NCBI GenBank assembly: GCA_031254835.1
Contig: JAIRTQ010000082.1
Coordinates: 1-6,874, forward strand
Reading direction: 5' to 3'
Origin: Puniceicoccales bacterium
GTDB taxonomy: Bacteria; Verrucomicrobiota; Verrucomicrobiia; Opitutales; JAIRLM01
Length of the DNA stretch: 6,874 bases
Numbering within the stretch: the first letter of the stretch is position 1; each line of letters starts with the position of its first letter. Under the pieces are notes generated by a model, which saw only the letters and a list, made by a program, of their open reading frames with translations, had not been told where the DNA came from and searched no databases. Shown in pieces: positions 1-5,733 of this stretch. A program made the position numbers and the translations under genes.

Positions 1-1388
1 TCACTGATGTACTCATGCAGTGCCGTATCGCTGGCTTCTATGGTATCACTTTTTTCCGCACAATGATTCGCTGCGATGGCAAAAATCTTGCGGCAGTACA
101 GGACGTAGTCCTCGGAGGACACGTCCTGCTCACCGCCACACCGAGCGATGATGGCGTCGTATAAATCGTATATTTGCCGCCACTCGTCCTCATTCGGCCG
201 TACGCCGACTGCGGCCCAAAAAGGCGAATCATTTCCAAGCGTTCCGCGAGCTATGGCACTTTTCCTAATGCAGCAGTTCGCAGATTCTAACAGATGGTTC
301 ATCTCGCAATTTTTGATAAATTGATTCCAACAATCAGCGATAGTGTTATCCATTACTTCCGTGCCATTGCCCCATACTTTCCGGAAAAGCACATCTCGTC
401 TAAGACCGTTTCGCACCACGACATCTGCAATTTTTTCCCTTTGCTCCACCGTGGTCGGAGAGTCCACAGGAGGAGTAATCCCAAAAAATAGGCCATAGTG
501 TCGAACTAGAGTAGAAAATTGCGTCCAGGCTTTGAACAAATTTGGGGTAAAAGCGGCGACGGGAGAAGATGCGTCGGTGAGATCTGCCTTTACAAGCGCA
601 TCGTGGTAAGCCTTATATTCATCGCAAAGGCTATTAATGGCATTTGTATCTGTAATCGTTCCAGCAAGCAAAGATTCGTCTAAAAGATCTCGACGCGCGA
701 AAAAGGAAAAGATTTTTGCGGAAATGGAGGCTGTGTTTAGGACGTCTACGGCGGCCCGTTCGCTGTCATCGGTATAAATCTGAGAATCAAACGCGCAGAG
801 CTGTTGCTTTATTTTGGAAAGCGTTCCAAAGGCTTGATTGACTGCTTCGGCCTCGGCATTAAGCCGCGCTATGTCTCTCATATAAATTACTATCATTCGC
901 ATTTGAATGCAGCCTATCGCGTAGGTCACGGCGGCGACGCGGAAAGCAAGTTGCAGATAGGGAGAAAGGCCCGTTGAATCCCTGGAAAAGATTTGCGACT
1001 CATCCAATTTAACTAAGCCATAGATAGAAACGTAATCCCCGTCGCTAGGGACGGAAGATATTTTTTTTAGGTAAAGTTCGCCGGAGTCAAAGTATTTAGC
1101 GTTAATTGAATCAACCGGAATGAAGGCGCTGCTTCCCGAAGTTCGATTGTAGAGGACATAGTCTGCCAAATCCGCGCTCCGTTCATAGGTCGCCGAACAG
1201 CCATCGCCAAGGAGGGTATCGTCGAAGACGTATGCGCCCGAGCCATTGTAACTATCTTGAACGCTAATAAGTTGCCTAAGTGTCACATTGCAAATATGTG
1301 ACTTTTCGTCAAAAATCTCTGGAAATACCTCCCGAAGGGACAATATGGGAGGTAATGAAAATTGGTACGGCGAAATTCCTGCACTCAT
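1..1388 (-). CDS. Third large paralogue of the operon, C-terminus outside window; function unknown
   Basis: Open without a stop for 462 codons to the left edge, so the protein is incomplete. I do not recognise the family. The ATG at 1388 is preferred because AGGAAAG lies just upstream and because its N-terminus then aligns with the 678-aa neighbour without gaps: Leu-Arg at 18-19 and 37-38 match 8-9 and 27-28 there, and the Asn-Gly-x-x-Ala-Tyr at 48-53 matches 38-43. Further shared blocks are DSGELYLKKI (101-110), a Tyr-Val-x-Ile-Tyr-x-Leu stretch (119-125), a helical block with Pro-Tyr (143-144), Ala-Val (153-154), Gln162, Tyr169 and Arg-Asp-Ile (171-173), and FKAWTQF (285-291) followed by Leu-x-x-His (294-297). 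After about residue 310 it diverges and lacks, as far as visible, the Trp/Gly/Asp-rich region of the neighbour. It has 12 cysteines in 462 residues, about three times the density in the 678-aa neighbour and twice that in the 442-aa one. No signal peptide or membrane segment is seen. The gap to the upstream gene is 8 bases, so co-expression is likely. Confidence 0.93.
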   Translation of the reverse strand, partial: MSAGISPYQFSLPPILSLREVFPEIFDEKSHICNVTLRQLISVQDSYNGSGAYVFDDTLLGDGCSATYERSADLADYVLYNRTSGSSAFIPVDSINAKYFDSGELYLKKISSVPSDGDYVSIYGLVKLDESQIFSRDSTGLSPYLQLAFRVAAVTYAIGCIQMRMIVIYMRDIARLNAEAEAVNQAFGTLSKIKQQLCAFDSQIYTDDSERAAVDVLNTASISAKIFSFFARRDLLDESLLAGTITDTNAINSLCDEYKAYHDALVKADLTDASSPVAAFTPNLFKAWTQFSTLVRHYGLFFGITPPVDSPTTVEQREKIADVVVRNGLRRDVLFRKVWGNGTEVMDNTIADCWNQFIKNCEMNHLLESANCCIRKSAIARGTLGNDSPFWAAVGVRPNEDEWRQIYDLYDAIIARCGGEQDVSSEDYVLYCRKIFAIAANHCAEKSDTIEASDTALHEYIS

Positions 1389-1391
1389 TTG

Positions 1392-1398
1392 CTTTCCT
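1392..1398 (-). promoter_or_regulatory. Ribosome binding site deciding the start of the leftmost gene
   Basis: On the minus strand AGGAAAG overlaps the TAG stop of the upstream gene (1399-1397). Its AGGA core sits 6 bases before the ATG at 1388. It supports that ATG over the in-frame GTG at 1286, which lacks a comparable site, and suggests that translation of the two genes is coupled. Confidence 0.7.
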
Positions 1399-3433
1399 AT
1401 TTTATGTTTCCTACCGTCGCAGACCTGTTCCTGTTAATGGCATTCGTGAGAGACGCACAGACGGCCAACGCCTGTTGCGCCGCCTGCTGTGTCTGCTGGA
1501 GCCGTGCTTTTCGGGTGGACCCATCGCCATTGATCTGCTGCGATCGCATGCGCAGAGAGTCGGCAAGCGCTACCACTTTGTCGGTAGTAAATTTTATGGC
1601 GGTGGATGCGTTGCGTATGGGCTGTAAAACGCATCGGTGATAGGCGTTTAGTGTCTCGACGACGTCATCTGGCATCTCTGGATCAAATGAGGTAGGTATG
1701 ACGTCCGGAACGGGCCAATAGTCGATAGCGACGTTGTCATAATCCCGTTTGGGACTCCTGGGAACGGTGCGAAACTGCCATGCGGCCAGCATACCAAATG
1801 TATCGTCATAGTTGCCAGTAAAAGTGTCATTGGTTACACTTATCTGCGCCTCCGAAGAATCATCGTACGTCACCATCTTTCGGACGGCGAAAAAGGCCTT
1901 ATTATTCGCGCTGTCCAATCTCCAAACCATTGAAAATTCAGAACTTAAAGAAGAGGTGCTCAAATGGGGGACGCTGGCGTACTGTAGAAACTTTTTAAAA
2001 AACGAAGAAAAAGCTATTTCGCCGTCCGTAATGGTGAAGCACTCGTCCGGGAGAAATCTTTCACCGCCGTAGCAACGGGAAAGGATTTCCCCCATGCCGC
2101 CTTCAAATTCTTGTGCGTTTGCCGGCGAGTTTACGCCATACCAGCGGACGGAAAAATCCGGAGTGGGCGACTCCCCAGTGCCAACGGCCTGTTCATTCGT
2201 CCAATCCCACTGGCTATCGCTCCCATCCCCCTTCTTCGTGCGATCAAAAACCGCATAGCTATCCTCCGACGCACTGCCGGTAAAGTTATACATTCCGTCG
2301 TGCTCACCGCTGCTGTCTACGGTGCCAAATCCAGGAAAGAAAGCGCAATTATCAGCTTTCGCGGGATGGATGGCCCCATCCCAAATGCCGCCGGACCAAT
2401 TTAAGATATTGCCTTCACTGTCGCGAAACCTCGGGTCGAAGACCCAATGGTCTCCTGTCCCTATGGTCGCCTTAAACGCATTCCCATCTGTCTCAATGGA
2501 GCGATACCAGTAGACGGAATCGTAGGGATTCTCGACCGCTATGCCGCGTAGCGGTTCAGGAAGTACAATTCGATTTTCCGGCTTGGCATAGTCCGGCAAA
2601 AATAGTTCGCCATGTCGCAGAAGAGCATTGAACTGAGTCCATGCTTTGAACGAATCTACCGCCCCATAGCCGGTTTTTAGTTCGACGGCGTCTAGCGGTC
2701 CGTAAATAATTTTCTGGATCGCATCCTTATCTATGCCTGCAAACGCGGGATCTCCGCTAGAAAAGGTAATCAAGTCCCTCTCCACGAGATAGGCCCACAC
2801 CTCCGCGGGAAGTGTCGCTCCGTGCATTTCTTCTACGTCCTGGATGCCAGAATCCTTCTGGGTAAGCATATCCTGAACCATTTTTAAAATATCACCCACA
2901 CGTTGCGTGAGCCTCTGCTCTGCGGCTACTGCGTCAATGTCACGGATGTATTGCTCCATGATACGCTTCTGTCGACAGCTCAGCGAATAAATTACGGCGA
3001 CAATCCGCATGGCCAAGTCCATGTAGGGATTGTCCAAAAACGAAGAACCGCTGTGATCCGCAAAAATTTTATCCTGTCGGAGACGATAGAGCGAATAGAT
3101 ATCCACGTAGGAATCGTCCGCCCTTCGGCCCAAAAAAAGTGACACGCTATCAGAAATATAGCTATCCAGATCTTGAATTTTTTGATAGATTAACTCGCCG
3201 GTATCTTTGTCATAGGTGCGTACGTAAATCTGATAGCCGCCCCGCCCGTCCTGATCAAAATTCGTTTGCTTGGTCGCGTCCTCTATAACTCTTGGATCTA
3301 AATCATAGGCATCGGTTCCATTTAAGGTGTCGTAGATGAGGACCATATTCCTCAGCGCATTTCCGTTCACAAAAGATCGCCATTGAAGCTCTTCTTGAAA
3401 CCCCGAACGCAGCGTCGTTAGCGGTATAGACAT
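1397..3433 (-). CDS. 678-aa paralogue with helical ends and a Trp/Asp/Gly-rich middle; function unknown
   Basis: I do not recognise this protein. The ATG at 3433 (MSIPLTTLR) is chosen over the ATG at 3511 because GGAGGA lies 9 bases upstream and because the longer form would overlap the preceding gene by 50 bases. Residues 1-275 are the conserved part of this local family: GTDAYDLD (39-46), DTGELIYQKI (77-86), Tyr-Val-Asp-Ile-Tyr (109-113), a predicted helix with Ala146-Val147, Tyr149, Gln155, Tyr162 and Arg-Asp-Ile (164-166), then FKAWTQFNALLRHGELF (262-278). Residues about 300-575 are rich in Trp, Gly, Asp, Ser, Asn and Tyr and look like a beta-rich inserted domain. Residues about 587-678 return to polar helix with a Gln-rich stretch (646-654) and end in SATVGNIK. 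No N-terminal signal, membrane segment or catalytic motif is visible. The conserved helical ends around a variable centre recall surface filaments or secreted tip proteins of flagellar and type III systems, but that is inference from layout only. Confidence 0.95.
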   Translation of the reverse strand: MSIPLTTLRSGFQEELQWRSFVNGNALRNMVLIYDTLNGTDAYDLDPRVIEDATKQTNFDQDGRGGYQIYVRTYDKDTGELIYQKIQDLDSYISDSVSLFLGRRADDSYVDIYSLYRLRQDKIFADHSGSSFLDNPYMDLAMRIVAVIYSLSCRQKRIMEQYIRDIDAVAAEQRLTQRVGDILKMVQDMLTQKDSGIQDVEEMHGATLPAEVWAYLVERDLITFSSGDPAFAGIDKDAIQKIIYGPLDAVELKTGYGAVDSFKAWTQFNALLRHGELFLPDYAKPENRIVLPEPLRGIAVENPYDSVYWYRSIETDGNAFKATIGTGDHWVFDPRFRDSEGNILNWSGGIWDGAIHPAKADNCAFFPGFGTVDSSGEHDGMYNFTGSASEDSYAVFDRTKKGDGSDSQWDWTNEQAVGTGESPTPDFSVRWYGVNSPANAQEFEGGMGEILSRCYGGERFLPDECFTITDGEIAFSSFFKKFLQYASVPHLSTSSLSSEFSMVWRLDSANNKAFFAVRKMVTYDDSSEAQISVTNDTFTGNYDDTFGMLAAWQFRTVPRSPKRDYDNVAIDYWPVPDVIPTSFDPEMPDDVVETLNAYHRCVLQPIRNASTAIKFTTDKVVALADSLRMRSQQINGDGSTRKARLQQTQQAAQQALAVCASLTNAINRNRSATVGNIK

Positions 3434-3442
3434 GACTTCATC

Positions 3443-3448
3443 TCCTCC
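3443..3448 (-). promoter_or_regulatory. Strong ribosome binding site for the 678-aa gene
   Basis: Minus-strand GGAGGA is separated by 9 bases from the ATG at 3433 and lies inside the 28-base... preceding-gene end region: it sits between the stop at 3464-3462 and the start. It is the best Shine-Dalgarno match in the operon and fixes the start at 3433 rather than 3511. Confidence 0.75.
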
Positions 3449-3461
3449 ATTTCTTGCATTT

Positions 3462-3845
3462 CTATAGGCGTATTTTACGGACAAATTTTCGCTGCTCCTC
3501 AGCTGCTTCACGTCCCATACGTCCCTTAGTAGCGTGGTGAATATTCCTCTCCTGGAACAGATTCGCAGGCTCCTCCTTTCCTGGAAGCTTCAAAGAAGCC
3601 TTTCGATATTCTTGGTATTGCGCCTTCATTTCCTCCTCCATTTTCCGAATCGTTTCATTGGCCTGACGTCGACTTTCTTCGCTCAGCAGCGGCGACTCCA
3701 GAAAAATGTTACGGCCGTCATCTAGGTCGGCCCCGAAAGCCCGAAAGAACGCGCGCATTTCGTCCATGGTCCGCCGGGCCTTTCCGATGAGCCGATTGTT
3801 CTCTTCAATTTGTTCCTGTATTTTTTTTGAAAATTCATCTTCCAT
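3462..3845 (-). CDS. Small charged helical protein, possible accessory factor or chaperone (127 aa)
   Basis: A 127-residue protein (MEDEFSKK start) with no recognised family. It is almost entirely charged and helix-forming. Residues about 1-35 and 55-85 are dense in Glu, Lys, Arg, Gln and Met, with heptad-like spacing that suggests coiled coil, interrupted by a short Gly/Asp/Pro-containing segment around 38-55. The last 25 residues are basic and end in RKFVRKIRL. There is no signal peptide, membrane segment or cysteine. Two starts are possible. The ATG at 3863 overlaps the upstream stop as ATGA but has only a weak ribosome site. The ATG at 3845 has AAGGA 7 bases upstream and is preferred; the longer form adds MSKERV. 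Sitting between two paralogous large proteins in one operon, it could be a dedicated binding partner, chaperone or export helper for them. This is inferred from size, charge and position only. Confidence 0.85.
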   Translation of the reverse strand: MEDEFSKKIQEQIEENNRLIGKARRTMDEMRAFFRAFGADLDDGRNIFLESPLLSEESRRQANETIRKMEEEMKAQYQEYRKASLKLPGKEEPANLFQERNIHHATKGRMGREAAEEQRKFVRKIRL

Positions 3846-3852
3846 GACTCTT

Positions 3853-3857
3853 TCCTT
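3853..3857 (-). promoter_or_regulatory. Ribosome binding site deciding the start of the 127-aa gene
   Basis: Minus-strand AAGGA lies 7 bases before the ATG at 3845, inside the reading frame of the longer alternative that begins at 3863. The ATGA overlap at 3863-3860 could bring in ribosomes from the upstream gene, so both starts may be used. Confidence 0.55.
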
Positions 3858-3859
3858 GC

Positions 3860-5188
3860 TCATAATCTCACATTCTTGGTAACTTTCATGAAGTTTCCCA
3901 TTAATTCCTGAATGAGTCCGGTAGCCAGCGAAAAAACGGCCTGCATGTTGCCATTGGCAGTGGCGAGGCAGTTGGATGGGATCTGCATGGCGCTATTTTG
4001 CTGGTCTGTAACAGTCTTAATCGTATCCATATCAGATCGCAACTCGTTCAACGGAAGAAAAATCTGTGATTTATTTTTTATAATATCGGCAGCCGATAAT
4101 TTAACGGCACAGCGCATGGCGTCGAAGCGCGGTATGTCTACGGAATAGGTGTCTCGCGACCATATTAGGCCGGAAATCGTCCCCGTCGAGAATGCACTAT
4201 CGGCCGCCACCACCTTATCGCCATCACTCTGCGCCGCAAAGAAATCTACCGTGTTTGTAGCACCTGAGTTGCATATGATTCCTATTCCATAGGAAGCTGG
4301 ACTGTGTCCATGAAAAGACGGACCATCCACGCCTTTCACTTTCGTGGTATGTAGACTAAGAAACTTTGCTATTTTCGACGCCTCCAACTGATCATCCTGA
4401 TTGAAATTATTTGTCCAATACTTACCGACATTATACCCGTCCTCCGCCACACGGTCGGAGTATTTCGTATTGTCATCCCAATTGTCATAGTTTGCCCAAT
4501 CACTAGCATCTTTTTTTACCAAAGTGATAGTCTTGCCATCGTCAAAACGCGTATCGTAAATGGACTGTATATATATCCCATGCGCAAAGTAGGGATGCGT
4601 TCTTGGGCGCACCTGCGCATGTACCGGGCGCAGGCGAACGTCCGTAATGAACTCCTCTCCGTCCTCCACGAGCCCGTGCACCATCAAGGCACTCACGAAT
4701 GTATACGGGAAAGTGGCCATATCCCACTGATTGCTTTGGTCCAGGCCGGAAAGAGCTGCCAAGCACGTGCCATAGATGCGGCGCAACTCTTCTAGAATCT
4801 GGTTCCCATTGGCCAATTCTTGAGCATAGGCGGCCATCAGATCCAATTGGGCGCGTGATCCCGTAAAAGCGACCGCCAAAATGAGCGCGAGCGTGCCCAG
4901 GCGCTCTCTTTCTTGCGCATTGGGCATATAAACCTGCGACCGATGCACATAGTTAACAGTTCCGTCCGGCATTGTGCGCTGAACAAAACACCCGCCATCG
5001 GGGTCGGTAGTTTGCCGGCCATAGCCACTGCCGGCTAGGGGAGAAAAAAAGTAAACATTGCCATTCCCGTCGCAGAGATAGGCATCTGCCCCACCAACGA
5101 GATCCACATCGTCCGGCGTTAAATTCGCGTCGAGAAGACGATAGACTGAGTACTCAAAGAGACCCGCAACCGAAATGGGACCACCCAT
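3860..5188 (-). CDS. 442-aa paralogue, first gene of the minus-strand operon; function unknown
   Basis: I do not recognise the family by name. The frame has a stop a few codons upstream of the ATG at 5188 and no other usable start there, so the N-terminus is secure. It shares with the two downstream large proteins GADAYLCD (33-40), a helical block with Ala105-Val106, Phe108, Gln114, Tyr121 and Glu-Leu (124-125) at the same spacing, and a Thr163...Ser166-Ala167-Leu168...His171-Gly172 block. Residues about 185-350 are rich in Tyr, Asp, Asn, Gly and Trp (for example DNWDDNTKYSDR at 235-246) and probably form a beta-rich centre. From about 375 the chain turns helical and ends in KVTKNVRL. It is shorter than the 678-aa member mainly through a smaller centre and shorter linkers. 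No signal peptide, membrane segment or enzyme motif is seen. It lies first in the operon behind a sigma70-like promoter, and its stop overlaps or abuts the next start, so co-translation is likely. Confidence 0.95.
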   Translation of the reverse strand: MGGPISVAGLFEYSVYRLLDANLTPDDVDLVGGADAYLCDGNGNVYFFSPLAGSGYGRQTTDPDGGCFVQRTMPDGTVNYVHRSQVYMPNAQERERLGTLALILAVAFTGSRAQLDLMAAYAQELANGNQILEELRRIYGTCLAALSGLDQSNQWDMATFPYTFVSALMVHGLVEDGEEFITDVRLRPVHAQVRPRTHPYFAHGIYIQSIYDTRFDDGKTITLVKKDASDWANYDNWDDNTKYSDRVAEDGYNVGKYWTNNFNQDDQLEASKIAKFLSLHTTKVKGVDGPSFHGHSPASYGIGIICNSGATNTVDFFAAQSDGDKVVAADSAFSTGTISGLIWSRDTYSVDIPRFDAMRCAVKLSAADIIKNKSQIFLPLNELRSDMDTIKTVTDQQNSAMQIPSNCLATANGNMQAVFSLATGLIQELMGNFMKVTKNVRL

Positions 5189-5197
5189 AATCGGCCT

Positions 5198-5226
5198 ATT
5201 CTGCGAAACTCACCATTGCCTGTCAA
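5198..5226 (-). promoter_or_regulatory. Sigma70-like promoter of the minus-strand operon, nearly leaderless
   Basis: On the minus strand TTGACA (5226-5221) is followed by a 17-base spacer and CAGAAT (5203-5198). The -35 is a perfect consensus and the -10 matches at four of six positions. Only 9 bases (AGGCCGATT) separate the -10 from the ATG at 5188, so a start about 7 bases downstream would leave a 2-3 base leader. The AGG in those 9 bases could instead serve as a weak ribosome site if transcription begins further upstream. Confidence 0.4.
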
Positions 5227-5324
5227 TCGTAAACCATTTGGATTTTTTGAACTTCCAAGTAGACGCCGTTTACGACTTGCTGCAGAGCTAGATAGCGTTT
5301 GTGTAAAAAATGTAAGGTGAATAG

Positions 5325-5444
5325 ATGTGCAAAATTCCCGCTCTTCTGGATGGCATCGGAAAGACGTTTACGAATCAAACTTGGGGCGCCATCGCATTGC
5401 CACGAAAACGGTCTATTCCCATGGTGGGAAAATTTTCTCTATAG
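5325..5444 (+). other. Doubtful 39-codon ORF with a good ribosome binding site
   Basis: ATG at 5325 is preceded by AAGGTGA (5314-5320) at suitable spacing and runs 39 codons to TAG at 5442-5444. The peptide begins MCKIPALLDGIGKTF and is basic, with an RKR at 27-29, and has no known motif. It ends about 33 bases before a terminator-like hairpin, so promoterless appearance aside it could be a small transcription unit or leader peptide. No clear promoter was found upstream, and homology cannot be judged here, so it may be chance. Confidence 0.15.
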
Positions 5445-5476
5445 CCTATTCGGCAATAACATAGATGAATTTGGAG

Positions 5477-5508
5477 CGGCCGATCACTTTGCCTGTCGGC
5501 TGATTTTT
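5477..5508 (+). terminator. Terminator-like hairpin followed by a T-run
   Basis: The arms CGGCCGA-(T)-CA and TG-TCGGCTG pair as about nine base pairs with one bulged T and one G-T pair around a 7-base loop (CTTTGCC). TTTTT follows at 5504-5508 after one A. This is the form of a modest intrinsic terminator on the plus strand. No established gene ends just upstream of it, only the doubtful ORF at 5325-5444. Confidence 0.35.
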
Positions 5509-5658
5509 CCAGTCGAAAACTGGGAAGCGGCTTCGCCGATCAGTTGGAAGGGTCCGGCAAAGGTAAAAAATTTTTACAAACCCACCTTCGGCCGCCATCT
5601 GCTATTCCTTGCTAATTTGTTGGGCGTAAGCACCATAGCCAACCGATGTTTTTTCCGC

Positions 5659-5688
5659 TCGACAAAATGGCTTTGCCTCACCTAGAAA
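5659..5688 (+). promoter_or_regulatory. Weak sigma70-like promoter candidate for the phosphorylase-like gene
   Basis: TCGACA (5659-5664) matches the -35 consensus at five of six positions. An 18-base spacer leads to TAGAAA (5683-5688), which matches the -10 at four of six. A transcript would have a leader of roughly 40 bases before the ATG at 5734. The match is moderate and such pairs occur by chance. Confidence 0.22.
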
Positions 5689-5733
5689 GGCCCTGAGAGG
5701 GGGACTGCGGACTGTTTCGCGGTCTAGAGAATT

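Larger units (their letters stand above)
5189..5733. other. Divergent intergenic region, 545 bases, no convincing gene
   Basis: This gap separates the two divergent units and is long for a compact bacterial genome. It contains the promoter of the minus-strand operon at its left end, a plus-strand terminator-like hairpin near 5477-5508, and a weak promoter candidate near its right end. A plus-strand frame is open from a TTG at 5299 to a TAG ending at 5685 (128 codons). It has no recognisable domain, a poor start and an unusual Cys/Trp/Phe-rich composition, so I do not call it a gene. It could be a decayed gene. No tRNA, CRISPR, insertion-sequence ends or long repeats were seen by eye. Confidence 0.6.

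Noticed and set aside
1..1286. GTG at 1286 as start of the leftmost gene
   Set aside because: The frame stays open to the ATG at 1388, which has AGGAAAG upstream, and the added N-terminal residues align with the 678-aa paralogue.
1280..2513. Several plus-strand ORFs of 60-115 codons opposite the 678-aa and leftmost genes
   Set aside because: They lie antisense to long, well-started genes whose paralogy supports the minus-strand reading; no motif or ribosome site supports them.
1397..3511. A longer 704-aa version of the 678-aa protein starting at ATG 3511
   Set aside because: It would overlap the preceding gene by 50 bases and lacks a ribosome site, whereas the ATG at 3433 has GGAGGA 9 bases upstream and aligns with the start region of the paralogue.
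3860..5188. Direct assignment of the 442-aa protein to the LcrV/IpaD needle-tip family
   Set aside because: Only the general layout and a helical tail are similar; no family motif could be aligned with confidence.
5299..5685. A 128-codon plus-strand ORF starting with TTG
   Set aside because: No domain, weak start, odd composition, and it runs through the terminator-like hairpin. It is kept only as a note on the intergenic region.
5704..5726. A short hairpin (GACTG...CGGTC) just before the phosphorylase-like start
   Set aside because: Only five pairs including a wobble, no T-run, and no sign of a riboswitch-like conserved core.
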